A stretch of DNA of 64,000 bases, from contig NZ_CP091881.1 of assembly GCF_022163125.1 (NCBI RefSeq), positions 8,984,501 through 9,048,500 on the forward strand. Direction: 5' to 3'. Source of the DNA: Paenibacillus sp. HWE-109. Its GTDB lineage: Bacteria; Bacillota; Bacilli; Paenibacillales; NBRC-103111. Position numbers and translations under genes: made by a program. This document shows, piece by piece, positions 40,805 to 48,888 of this stretch (the first letter of the stretch is position 1; every line of letters starts with the position of its first letter). Under the pieces are notes generated by a model. That model was given only the letters and a program-made list of their open reading frames with translations. It ran no database searches and was not told the DNA's origin.

Positions 40805-42547
40805 GGCGTATGCGGGCAGCAGGATCTCAATTTTCGTGCCTTGCCACACTTTGGATTGGACCTGGATTTCGCCGCCGTGCGCTTCCACGATGGTTTTGGC
40901 GATGCTCATCCCGAGCCCGGAGCCTTCTGTTGATTCCTCGGTATTCGTTCCCCGGTAGTAGCGATTGAACAAATGATGCAGCGTTTCTTCGTCCATCCCT
41001 TTGCCATTATCGATTACGCGTATGCATGCCATGTCGTTCATCCTGCCGACAGATATGGTGATGATCACGCCAGGCGGGTTATGCTTCACGGCGTTGGACA
41101 GCAAATTGTCCATCAGCCGCAGCAGCCAGGTTTCATCGGCCTGTATCAGTAAGGGACACTCTTCTCCAACATAGTGAAACTGATACTCAGACATCATGGT
41201 GTCGTTGACGTACTTCAGTACGGAGCAGCGGACCAGCTCTATCAAGTCGATTTCCCGAACCTTCATGATCGAATCGCCCTGCTTGAGCTGATGAATCAAC
41301 GAAAAGTCGGAGATCAGCTCGAGCATATAATCCCCTTTCTCCCGAATCGTCGCGCCCATGATCCGCATCTCCTCATGGCTCCATTGCTCAGGCAAGCTCT
41401 CCAGCATATACCCATAACCTTGAATTGTGGCCAAGGGCGTGCGCAGATCGTGAGAGATTCCTGACATCCACTCTGCTTGCGCCTTCTCCAGCCGCTCCCG
41501 TTCCTTCTCGGTCTGAGTCAATTGATGAGTCATCTGGTAGAAGGATTCGATCACTTCCTTATAGAGTCTGTAGCTGATTCGCAACGTGCCATTGCGGCGG
41601 AATACCTTGCGTACGTCCTTGGCGGTCAGTACCTGGTCGTATTGTCCCTTGCGCATACGATCGAACCAGCCTGCGAACAGAATCAGCGGCTGACCGTAGC
41701 GGTAGCCGTGCCAGATGGAGATCGGCAGCGCCAACAGCAGGATAAGTCCTGCAAACCAGACGAGTGCGCGCGTTGCCGTTTCCATCACAGGATGCTTAAG
41801 AGGGGTTCCCGCTGCGTGGGTTGTATAGAGGATCCAGGTCATTCTGCTCAGTTGGTCCCGATGGGTGACAATATTCGTGTCATAGTTGCTGGGAGATTGC
41901 TGGATGGCCAGGATATCCAGCGGTCGATATGCCTTCTGCACATATGCTTCATCGCCGATGCTTTGTACGATCTGGCTTTCGGGATTGATCACCTGCAGAT
42001 AGCTGCCGCTTTGGCGAAGCCGCTGGTCCAAGAGGGGAACCTCCTCGCTACGCACGATTCCATGCTGTCCGTAAGTGTCGAACCAAGCCACGAGCTGGTC
42101 AAGGTCAGAATTTTGGTAGCCCAACATATATAGAAGCGGCTCCTGAAAAGAAAAATTCAGCTGAGTGTGTACGGCAAATGTCTCAAACGTCCGTGTCTCC
42201 TGAATATCGAGCAGTTGAGCGATGGAGTAGGAGGCTGGTAGCGCATAATGCGGAGTTGTATTGACGGTGTAGATCACCGCTCCTTCGGCACTGACAACCT
42301 GCAGCCACATTCCTTTCTCCTTGATAAGCTTCTCCCACTCGGGGGAGATCTGAATCGTCCCGCCTTTGTAAGTAGCTTCTTGAGCGATCTGTTGCAGGGC
42401 GCCAACCGGAAAGTTCCGGCGTATCTCATTACTCGTCATGTTCTGGAAAAATAGGATGCAGGCAACCAGCGTAATGGCCAATATCAGCAGGGCGTAGAAA
42501 ATCAATTGATACGTGAAATGGAAGGCCATGCGCCGCTGGATCTTCAT
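40778..42547 (-). CDS. Sensor histidine kinase (OmpR-class partner)
   Basis: This 589-residue kinase has a transmembrane helix at about 13-35, a ~220-residue extracytoplasmic sensor, a second helix near 262-280, a HAMP-like linker, a HisKA domain with the phosphoacceptor in S-H-D-L-R-T-P (H366), and an ATPase domain with N-, G1- (D-N-G-K-G) and G2-boxes (G-S-G-L-G). Its ATG overlaps the regulator's stop (ATGA), so the pair is translationally coupled. The C-terminal end overlaps a dispersed hairpin. The signal is unknown. Confidence 0.9.
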   Translation of the reverse strand: MKIQRRMAFHFTYQLIFYALLILAITLVACILFFQNMTSNEIRRNFPVGALQQIAQEATYKGGTIQISPEWEKLIKEKGMWLQVVSAEGAVIYTVNTTPHYALPASYSIAQLLDIQETRTFETFAVHTQLNFSFQEPLLYMLGYQNSDLDQLVAWFDTYGQHGIVRSEEVPLLDQRLRQSGSYLQVINPESQIVQSIGDEAYVQKAYRPLDILAIQQSPSNYDTNIVTHRDQLSRMTWILYTTHAAGTPLKHPVMETATRALVWFAGLILLLALPISIWHGYRYGQPLILFAGWFDRMRKGQYDQVLTAKDVRKVFRRNGTLRISYRLYKEVIESFYQMTHQLTQTEKERERLEKAQAEWMSGISHDLRTPLATIQGYGYMLESLPEQWSHEEMRIMGATIREKGDYMLELISDFSLIHQLKQGDSIMKVREIDLIELVRCSVLKYVNDTMMSEYQFHYVGEECPLLIQADETWLLRLMDNLLSNAVKHNPPGVIITISVGRMNDMACIRVIDNGKGMDEETLHHLFNRYYRGTNTEESTEGSGLGMSIAKTIVEAHGGEIQVQSKVWQGTKIEILLPAYAKNPDVSRL

Positions 42548-43278
42548 CGCTCCTGTGGCTCCTTCACCAGCTTGTAGCCGAGTCCGCGTACGGTAAGCAG
42601 CAGCTTCGGGTTGCCGGGGTCGATCTCGATCCGCTCCCGGATACGCCGGATATGCACCATTACGGTCGAGTCATCGCCCTGTCCGTTGATCCCCCAAACC
42701 TTGTCGTAGAGCTGTGTTCTGGAGAATACGATACCGGGAAACTTGCAGAAGTGCAGCAGCAGCTGGAAGACCTGCGCTGGGCAAGGAATAGGCTGCCCAG
42801 CTACAATCAGTTCGCCCTCCGCCTCGTTGAGGGTGAAGCGGCCGAATCGGTAAACGCCCGGTTCGTTCCCCCTCACGGGACTGGCTGAGGGAGCTTCCGA
42901 CTCCAGACGGCGTATACGCGCCAGAATTCTCGCGGCCACCTCTAGGGGATTGAAGGGCTTCGTAATATAATCGTCCCCGCCCATGGCGAATCCCCGCAGG
43001 ACATCAAGATCGGAAGCTTTGGCTGTCAGAAACAAAATATGCGGATTCCCGTATTCGCGGAGCTTGGAGCAGAGTTCCAGGCCGCTGCCGTCGGGAAGCA
43101 TAATGTCGAGCAGGACGACATCGGGGGCTTCACGCTTCGCTAAATTGAGAGCTTCGGCGCAGGTAGAAGCCGCGTACAGCTGATGAAACCCTTCCCTGCG
43201 AAGCACCATTTGCAGCATAGTGACAATCGAGGGCTCGTCGTCGACGATTGCGATTTTAATATCAGATAGACTTGTCAT
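42544..43278 (-). CDS. OmpR/PhoB-family response regulator
   Basis: The protein has a receiver (acidic pair D-D-E, phosphoacceptor in L-L-D-I-M-L-P, Thr in L-T-A-K, Lys in T-K-P-F) and a C-terminal winged helix (R-F-G-R-F-T-L-N-E; V-M-V-H-I-R-R-I-R-E-R-I; G-L-G-Y-K). The ATG at 43278 follows AAGGGTG and is preferred to the longer in-frame start at 43317. It is the partner of the kinase encoded just downstream. A 17-base inverted repeat lies upstream. Confidence 0.9.
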   Translation of the reverse strand: MTSLSDIKIAIVDDEPSIVTMLQMVLRREGFHQLYAASTCAEALNLAKREAPDVVLLDIMLPDGSGLELCSKLREYGNPHILFLTAKASDLDVLRGFAMGGDDYITKPFNPLEVAARILARIRRLESEAPSASPVRGNEPGVYRFGRFTLNEAEGELIVAGQPIPCPAQVFQLLLHFCKFPGIVFSRTQLYDKVWGINGQGDDSTVMVHIRRIRERIEIDPGNPKLLLTVRGLGYKLVKEPQER

Positions 43279-43320
43279 CGTGTTCACCCTTTTCCATTTC
43301 CATAGTAGCATACTCACATG

Positions 43321-43383
43321 AACAGAACCTAAACGGAGGGAGCAAAATTAAGCTGAAGTTTATCTATCCGTTTAGGTTCTGTT
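43321..43383. promoter_or_regulatory. Perfect 17-base inverted repeat upstream of the response regulator gene
   Basis: Bases 43321-43337 (from AACAGAACC to ACGGA) are the exact reverse complement of 43367-43383, with a 29-base spacer. It sits between the divergent regulator gene and the TraB/GumN remnant. It may be an autoregulatory operator or an RNA hairpin. Confidence 0.5.
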
Positions 43384-43408
43384 TCATTGGGGCTGGTAGG
43401 ATAGGGAT

Positions 43409-43719
43409 GTGAAAACGATTCGGAGCGCCCCGGACCTTGCCTGGAACCAGTCTCTGCGCGAGATTACCCTTACCGCCAAGCAGCAATTGAGTGAAAGCCG
43501 CGGCTTTCTGTGGAAGGTAGAGAATAAAGGCAACACGGTGTATCTGCTTGGTTCAATCCATTACGTACTTGAAGGCATGTACCCGCTGCGTCGGGAGATT
43601 GAGAAGGCGTTCCAAGCTGCTGATTATTTGGGCGTAGAGTTGGAATGCTGCATACGCTGGGCAACCAGGGGATAGTTCCATTGCTGGAGAAGGAAGGCTT
43701 CACGGTAGAAAGACAGTAG
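43409..43719 (+). pseudogene. TraB/GumN family gene with internal deletion
   Basis: The N-terminal part reads G-F-L-W-K-V-E-N-K-G-N-T-V-Y-L-L-G-S-I-H-Y-V, the TraB/GumN signature, through V-E-L-E. The frame then jumps to what should be the far C-terminus, read in another frame from about 43645 (L-G-N-Q-G-I-V-P-L-L-E-K-E-G-F-T-V). The central ~150 residues, including catalytic GX2H/E elements, are missing. The annotated frame ends in unrelated residues at 43675. Confidence 0.7.
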
Positions 43720-43764
43720 CACAAGCGTATCACCAATAGTAAGGCCAATTGAGGAGGATAATAT

Positions 43765-44076
43765 ATGATTATAACTACTACATCAACTATTGAAGGTTCC
43801 CCAATCAAACAATATCTGGGTATTGTCACCGACGAAGTCATTATGGGAGCCAACGTATTCAGAGACTTTAAGGCTTCAATTACCGATCTCGTAGGAGGGC
43901 GCTCGCGCGCTTACGAAGGCAAACTTCAGGAAGCGAGAGATGCGGCATTGGCTGAGATGACCCAGCAAGCTGCGGGGATGGGAGCAAATGGGATTGTCGG
44001 AGTCGATATTGATTACGAAGTCATTCGCGATGGCATGCTGATGGTCGCCGTAAGTGGGACGGCCGTGATCGTGTAA
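43765..44076 (+). CDS. YbjQ family protein
   Basis: The 103-residue protein matches the YbjQ/UPF0145 family: I-I-T-T-T-S-T-I-E-G near the start, Y-L-G-I-V, a D-L-V-G-G-R-S segment, and G-A-N-G-I-V-G-V-D-I-D-Y-E near the end. Such proteins are small pentamers called heavy-metal-binding-like; their role is not established. GAGGAGGATAATAT precedes the ATG. Intact and monocistronic. Confidence 0.9.
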   Translation: MIITTTSTIEGSPIKQYLGIVTDEVIMGANVFRDFKASITDLVGGRSRAYEGKLQEARDAALAEMTQQAAGMGANGIVGVDIDYEVIRDGMLMVAVSGTAVIV

Positions 44077-44086
44077 GCCACCTTAC

Positions 44087-44121
44087 CGATGCCACTATGT
44101 TTCAGGTAGCGGCATTTTTAT
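44087..44121 (+). terminator. Terminator after ybjQ
   Basis: ATGCCACTAT pairs with GTAGCGGCAT (one mismatch), followed by TTTTTATT. Confidence 0.6.
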
Positions 44122-44172
44122 TCGACATCGTCCATGAAAGGGAATATAATCCAGTGAAATGCCGTCAAAGTG

Positions 44173-44235
44173 TTAATAGGTTTTGTCGCTAATGAGAGGC
44201 TGATTTCTCAAGGCGGCGAAGCCTTTTTCTTTAAG
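44173..44235. repeat. Dispersed intergenic repeat, copy 1 (pair with 47783-47844)
   Basis: TTAATAGGTTTTGTCGCTAA through GAGAGGCTGATTTCTCAAGG and GGCGAAGCCTTTTTCTTT matches the second copy at 47783-47844 in most positions. Each contains a GAGGCTGA/TTTCTC-type hairpin and a terminator-like GGCGGCRAAGCC-T5. They flank the YesM/YesN pair of locus II. Confidence 0.75.
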
Positions 44236-44420
44236 CATCTAATGAACTGTAGGATGCTTATCGACGAGAAAATGGCTGCTTTGGAAATCTAATGAACTGG
44301 ATTAGCGTTACCCGGTACTTTATTGGCCGAATAGTTATCAAATACTAGCAATAGCGCATCTGGCATTCATTAGATTTTCAGAATGAGCGATTTTGGCCGA
44401 ATAAAGGGTATTGAGTTCGT
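44236..44420. repeat. Array of short intergenic repeat modules
   Basis: ATCTAATGAACTG occurs at 44238 and 44288, and the reverse element ATTCATTAGATTT at 44365. TTGGCCGAATA occurs at 44323 and 44393. No coding frame fits. This looks like a palindromic dispersed element of the kind common in Paenibacillus intergenic DNA. Confidence 0.5.
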
Positions 44421-44451
44421 AAGGAGGCTTGCGAAGGTGTGTGGACTTGAA

Positions 44452-44477
44452 GACCTAGCCGCAGGCTAGGTTTTTTA
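44452..44477 (+). terminator. Strong intergenic terminator
   Basis: ACCTAGCC and GGCTAGGT pair around GCA and are followed by TTTTT. It isolates locus II from upstream transcription. Confidence 0.7.
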
Positions 44478-44561
44478 GCCTTAACAGTTATCTGACTTGG
44501 TTAACTAGGTTCCGTCTATTAAACTCTGGTGATGGGAAGAAATATTTGGTAACATTAAATC

Positions 44562-44590
44562 TTGACAAGGGAGTCTGAAAGCGCAAACAT
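44562..44590 (+). promoter_or_regulatory. Promoter and cre box of the locus II YesM gene
   Basis: TTGACA at 44562-44567 is a consensus -35 box. TGAAAGCGCAAACA at 44576-44589 matches the CcpA cre consensus (TGWAANCGNTNWCA) at all but one fixed position and overlaps the expected -10 region, so glucose-type repression is likely. Confidence 0.55.
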
Positions 44591-44611
44591 TTTTTCGGGG
44601 AGGAAATGAGC

Positions 44612-46405
44612 ATGATTCAAGCGATCCGGAGTTCATTGGAATGGAAGCTCATTCTCATTATCTTTGCCATTATTTTTATGACGGTAACCGGGATCAGCAC
44701 ATTCAGCTTCATTAGAAGCTCAGAGGCGATCAATAATGATGTGGTGCGTTTCAGTAACCAGATTCTGAAGCAAGCCAACCTGAACTTGGGCCGATATTTA
44801 AAGGATAATGAACAGTTCTTTCATACGATTAGCGGAAGCAGAGAGTTCCAGGATTGGTTAAAGACTAGGCTCGATGATAAATATGATCTCTTCGATAGCT
44901 ACCAAAAAATAGAAAAGACATGGATTACCCCCTTTACCACCTATCATCCAGAAACTTTGTCCATCAAGTTGTACAACGAGAATGGGAACGAGAGCACCTA
45001 TCGGAACGAATATATGTGGGAATCCATTCTGGCACCTTACTATTCGATGAAGCATGAATCGTGGCTGGAAAGTATGGATCTGACGGGGAAGATTTCACGC
45101 TATTATGCGATGAATGATCAGTACACTGACAAAGCAGGGAATTCGATGAGAATCCCTATTTTAACTTATGCACAGAAGTTTCGCTTTGCCGAGCAAACCG
45201 GTTATTTGGCGATCGATGTTTCCCTTCTGGCTACACAGCAAATATTAAATGAAATCCAGCTGGGCGAGAACGGGCTTGGCATGATTATTGATCAATTTGG
45301 AACGATTGTATCCTACCCCGACCCTGGGCAAATCAATACAAAGCTGGATCCAGCCATTTTTATGAACATCAGCTCCAACCTCTCGGGCTCCTATTACAGC
45401 GCAAAATCGAAACAAATGATCGTTTATCAAACAATCACAGGCACCGACTGGAAAGTTATTGTTATTGTACCCTACGGAGATTTGGCTAAAAGCATAGCGA
45501 ATATTCGCCATTTGACGATAACGCTTACAAGTGGAGGGCTGTTAATTGCTTCGATTTTTGCTTATTTAATTTCTCATTCCATCACTCGAAGGCTCAAACA
45601 GCTGCGCAGGACGATCAAAATGACGAAATTGGATCAATTCGATGTCCGTGCCCAGGTGAGCGGTATTGATGAAGTGGCCGAGCTTGCTTCAGCCTATAAT
45701 CTACTTCTGGATCGAATAGAAAATTCCATTCTTCAGCTCGCTGAGACCCGTCTTGTCCAGCAGCATGCTGTATTATCTGCCTTACAATCTCAGATTAATT
45801 CCCATTTTTTGTATAATGCACTGGAATCGATCAATTCTATGGCTCATTTGGCCGGACAACCAGATATTCAACAGACGACGATCGCATTGTCCAACATGCT
45901 GCGGTACACATCCAATTATCAGCAGACGATTGTTACCGTAAATGATGAGTTTGACCACTTGAAAAATTACTTTTTTATCATTCGCATCTTGTACGGTGAA
46001 AATATATCGTTAAGTCTTGAACAAGATGTATCCGTCCAGGATGCGCAATGTCTTAAAGCTATCATTCAACCATTTGTTGAAAACAGTGTTAAACATGCTT
46101 ATGAAGTGACAGGGGATCGTTTATTGATTAGGATTTCGACGACACGCTGGAAGGAACGATACGTCCAAATCGTCATTGAGGATAACGGGATCGGATTTAC
46201 CGACGAAAGGCTGAATATGATTCAGCAGGCTTTGAGCATGGGGCAGACGGAGCAAGATTACATGCGTTTTTCCCGAGTCGGTGTGCTGAACGTTCACTAT
46301 CGGTTGAAAATGTTTTATACGGAGCCGGAAACAGGCGTTTCTGTAGAGCGATTAATGCCAGAAGGCGGGGCGCGTATTATCATTCGTTTCCCGTATCGAT
46401 CCTAA
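44612..46405 (+). CDS. YesM-type sensor histidine kinase (locus II)
   Basis: The ~597-residue kinase has transmembrane helices at about 12-33 and 300-322 flanking a Cache-like extracytoplasmic sensor (a Y-S-A-K ... V-Y-Q-T-I-T-G-T-D-W region precedes the second helix), a HAMP domain, a His_kinase domain with the phosphoacceptor in S-Q-I-N-S-H-F-L-Y-N (about H398), and an ATPase domain (D-N-G-I-G). This is the LytS/YesM family. The ATG at 44612 is chosen over 44606 because GGGGAGGA ends too close to the latter. It partners with the next gene. Confidence 0.9.
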   Translation: MIQAIRSSLEWKLILIIFAIIFMTVTGISTFSFIRSSEAINNDVVRFSNQILKQANLNLGRYLKDNEQFFHTISGSREFQDWLKTRLDDKYDLFDSYQKIEKTWITPFTTYHPETLSIKLYNENGNESTYRNEYMWESILAPYYSMKHESWLESMDLTGKISRYYAMNDQYTDKAGNSMRIPILTYAQKFRFAEQTGYLAIDVSLLATQQILNEIQLGENGLGMIIDQFGTIVSYPDPGQINTKLDPAIFMNISSNLSGSYYSAKSKQMIVYQTITGTDWKVIVIVPYGDLAKSIANIRHLTITLTSGGLLIASIFAYLISHSITRRLKQLRRTIKMTKLDQFDVRAQVSGIDEVAELASAYNLLLDRIENSILQLAETRLVQQHAVLSALQSQINSHFLYNALESINSMAHLAGQPDIQQTTIALSNMLRYTSNYQQTIVTVNDEFDHLKNYFFIIRILYGENISLSLEQDVSVQDAQCLKAIIQPFVENSVKHAYEVTGDRLLIRISTTRWKERYVQIVIEDNGIGFTDERLNMIQQALSMGQTEQDYMRFSRVGVLNVHYRLKMFYTEPETGVSVERLMPEGGARIIIRFPYRS

Positions 46406-46418
46406 GAGGGGGTATAAC

Positions 46419-47507
46419 ATGATTCGAGTGCTTATTGTAGATGATTCCATGCTAATATGCAGCAGCTTGTCTAAATCTGTATCGGAGTATAACGACACAA
46501 CGGTCGTTTCGGGAACGGCTTCAAACGGTGTTAAGGCGTTGGAATGGCTAGAAGACTATTATGCGGATTTGTGCATTACGGATATCCGAATGCCAGCCAT
46601 GGATGGATTAGAGTTGATCGAACATATCAATCGGCTATATCCCTGGATGAAGTGCATGGTCGTTTCCAGCTACGACGATTTCCAATATGCGCAACGCAGC
46701 ATTAAGCTCTACGCGCTGGACTATATTCTGAAACCCATTGATCCGCGAGCCTTTCATGAGTCTTTGAGCTCGGCGACGGATCGTATTATACAGGAACGAA
46801 ATCACGAGGCTGCCCAATTGATTTTGCGCAAACTGCCTATGAATCGATCTTGGATGGAACGATGGATCGAACATATCCAAACGCTGCGGATTGAAATGAT
46901 GCCGCTGCTCATTGTGGAAACGCTTGAATTATTGGAAGGATGGGCGGCAGGAAACTACTATTTGTTGAATGCGCTCTCCAATCTATGGCTGCAAACCGTC
47001 ATCGAAGAGATGGCGAAGGATAAGCTTCGACTGGAGTTGGATGAGGGCAAGGATTTGGGGCTTGGGGAAAATCTGCTGTCCTTTCCTGTCATTCGCAGTT
47101 ATTTTCGCCTATGCGCAGTCAGGAGACTGGAAGAAGGGGCCAATTGCCTGATGGCCGTCATGCGCGGCATCCGTGACAATCAGTCCAGTAAGGTTGTGGA
47201 TACGATGAAACAATATATTCAAATCCATTATGGAGAAAAGATCAATTTGCAGGATTTGGCCGACATCGTTTCGCACAATAAAACGTATATGTGCACCTTA
47301 TTCAAGCAGGAAACGAACATGACCGTTTGGCAATATATTGTTGCGGAACGGATGAATCATTCGCGTGACTTATTGCTGAACTCACCATTAAAAGTGTACG
47401 AAATCGCAAATCGTGTTGGCTACGAGGACGTCGACTATTTCACGAAATTATTCAAAAAACATTTCGGCTTGAATCCGCTTGATTTCAAAAAGCGAATGGA
47501 ATCATAA
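46419..47507 (+). CDS. YesN-type AraC response regulator (locus II)
   Basis: The 362-residue protein has a receiver (D-D-S; phosphoacceptor D55 in I-T-D-I-R-M-P; Lys in L-K-P-I-D) and a C-terminal AraC HTH pair (L-Q-D-L-A-D-I-V-S-H-N-K-T-Y-M-C-T-L-F and N-R-V-G-Y-E-D-V-D-Y-F-T-K-L-F). It is shorter than the ~500-residue YesN proteins because the middle segment is reduced. GAGGGGGTATAAC precedes the ATG. It starts 13 bases after the kinase stop and should activate the permease/lyase genes that follow. Confidence 0.9.
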   Translation: MIRVLIVDDSMLICSSLSKSVSEYNDTTVVSGTASNGVKALEWLEDYYADLCITDIRMPAMDGLELIEHINRLYPWMKCMVVSSYDDFQYAQRSIKLYALDYILKPIDPRAFHESLSSATDRIIQERNHEAAQLILRKLPMNRSWMERWIEHIQTLRIEMMPLLIVETLELLEGWAAGNYYLLNALSNLWLQTVIEEMAKDKLRLELDEGKDLGLGENLLSFPVIRSYFRLCAVRRLEEGANCLMAVMRGIRDNQSSKVVDTMKQYIQIHYGEKINLQDLADIVSHNKTYMCTLFKQETNMTVWQYIVAERMNHSRDLLLNSPLKVYEIANRVGYEDVDYFTKLFKKHFGLNPLDFKKRMES

Positions 47508-47512
47508 TTTTC

Positions 47513-47541
47513 CCACACACCGAACGGTGTGTCTTTTTTTA
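47513..47541 (+). terminator. Terminator after the locus II regulator pair
   Basis: ACACACCG pairs with CGGTGTGT around AA and is followed by TTTTTTT. Confidence 0.75.
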
Positions 47542-47574
47542 TATAAGACTTTATATGTTTTGGAGTGAACGTGG

Positions 47575-47782
47575 AGTTACTCCAGCTGCCTCGCGCGAAG
47601 GTAAGGGAACTACAGTCCGCTATTCCAGCGAAAAGTGACCTTATCGCGAGCCAGAGGGAACTACAGTCCGCTATATTGCTGTTTCATGGGAAATTCAGCG
47701 CTTGTTGTGGAAATAAGACCCTGTAGTTCCGTTATGACCCTCGCAACCCTGCTATTTGCCAAAATAGCGTCCTCTAGTTCCC
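47575..47782. repeat. Intergenic repeat array with GGGAACTACAG motifs
   Basis: GGGAACTACAGTCCGCTAT occurs at 47605 and 47656. Inverted versions (CCCTGTAGTTCC at 47719; CCTCTAGTTCCC at 47771) complete a large imperfect palindrome. A further partial copy lies near 25781. No coding frame. The RNA could fold into a long stem. Confidence 0.6.
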
Positions 47783-47844
47783 TTAACAGGTTTTGTCGCT
47801 ACTAAGAGGCTGATCTCTTAGGGCGGCAAAGCCGTTTTTCTTAG
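47783..47844. repeat. Dispersed intergenic repeat, copy 2 (pair with 44173-44235)
   Basis: Matches copy 1 across about 62 bases, including GGTTTTGTCGCTA and AGAGGCTGAT. It directly follows the GGGAACTACAG array. Confidence 0.75.
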
Positions 47845-47920
47845 ACAAATAGGATAACCGCAATAAGGAAAATAAACACCCGAATATCGTCAGGTATAAA
47901 CGAAAGCTTATCCTGTATTA

Positions 47921-47944
47921 GGAAAGTTTCCAGTCCCTTATAAT
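47921..47944 (+). promoter_or_regulatory. Candidate YesN-dependent promoter of the locus II importer
   Basis: A perfect -10 (TATAAT, 47939-47944) lacks a good -35, and a GGAAA-G-TTTCC palindrome (47921-47931) occupies the -35 region, as expected for activator-dependent transcription. Confidence 0.45.
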
Positions 47945-47978
47945 AAATTCAGACAGATAGAGAAAGGAGTGGAATGGC

Positions 47979-48878
47979 TTGAATAAAAGGTACCTAAGGA
48001 GAAATCATCCGTTGTACGTTATGTTGTTGCCGGGAATTTTGTATTTTGTTATTTTCAAATACATTCCATTACTCGGAAGTGTAATTGCGTTCCAGGATTA
48101 CAATATTTACAAAGGATTCCTACAGAGCGATTGGGTTGGATTTCAATGGTTCGAGCAGTTGGTGACGTTTCCACAATTTAAACGATTAATCGGGAATACG
48201 ATCATTTTAAGCTTTTATCAAATTATATTTGCGTTTCCTGCTCCCATTTTGCTGGCTTGTTTGTTGAATGAGTTGAGAAATATCGGTCTTAAACGTATGG
48301 TCCAAACGTTGCTTTACTTGCCTCACTTTCTATCCTGGACGATCGTATACGGCTTAGTATATATGATGTTCTCCAGCCAGACAGGTTTAGTTAACCATGT
48401 GTTGACATGGTCAGGACATGAGCCCATCAGTTTCCTGCAAATGCCGGAATATTTCCGCACATTGCTTATCGGTTCAGGCATCTGGAAGGAGATGGGGTGG
48501 AGTACAATTATCTTCTTGGCAGCCTTGGCGGGGATAAGTCCTTCCTACTATGAGGCAGCGAGAATTGATGGGGCAGGGCGATGGAAGCAATTCGTGCATG
48601 TAACATTTCCGGGACTTTTGCCTGCAATTGTTATTCTGCTGCTGCTCAAAATCGGCAGCGTGCTGGAAGTTGGCTTCGAGCAAGTTTATTTATTCTTAAA
48701 CCCAGCTACGCTCAGGGTAGGTGAAGTGTTGGATACTTATGCTTATCGGCAAGGTATCTTAGCGGGTCAGTACAGCATCACAACCGCGATAGGGCTGTTC
48801 AAATCGATTATCGGCTTCACACTCTTAATCATGGCCAATCGAATTAGTAAAGCAGTTTCTGGGGAAGGGTTATACTAG
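47979..48878 (+). CDS. Sugar ABC transporter permease, LplB-type (locus II)
   Basis: The 299-residue protein has six hydrophobic helices, the N-terminal P-L-Y-V-M-L-L-P-G-I and K-Y-I-P-L-L-G-S segments of LplB-type permeases, and the EAA motif E-A-A-R-I-D-G-A-G-R-W. The TTG start has AAAGGAGTGG upstream. First gene of the importer operon; the second permease follows 10 bases later. Confidence 0.9.
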   Translation: MNKRYLRRNHPLYVMLLPGILYFVIFKYIPLLGSVIAFQDYNIYKGFLQSDWVGFQWFEQLVTFPQFKRLIGNTIILSFYQIIFAFPAPILLACLLNELRNIGLKRMVQTLLYLPHFLSWTIVYGLVYMMFSSQTGLVNHVLTWSGHEPISFLQMPEYFRTLLIGSGIWKEMGWSTIIFLAALAGISPSYYEAARIDGAGRWKQFVHVTFPGLLPAIVILLLLKIGSVLEVGFEQVYLFLNPATLRVGEVLDTYAYRQGILAGQYSITTAIGLFKSIIGFTLLIMANRISKAVSGEGLY

Positions 48879-48888
48879 GTGGTCCTAT

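Noticed and set aside
41477..42133. 218-codon plus-strand frame opposite the histidine kinase
   Set aside because: Antisense to a well-supported kinase coupled to its regulator; no start site or recognisable domain.
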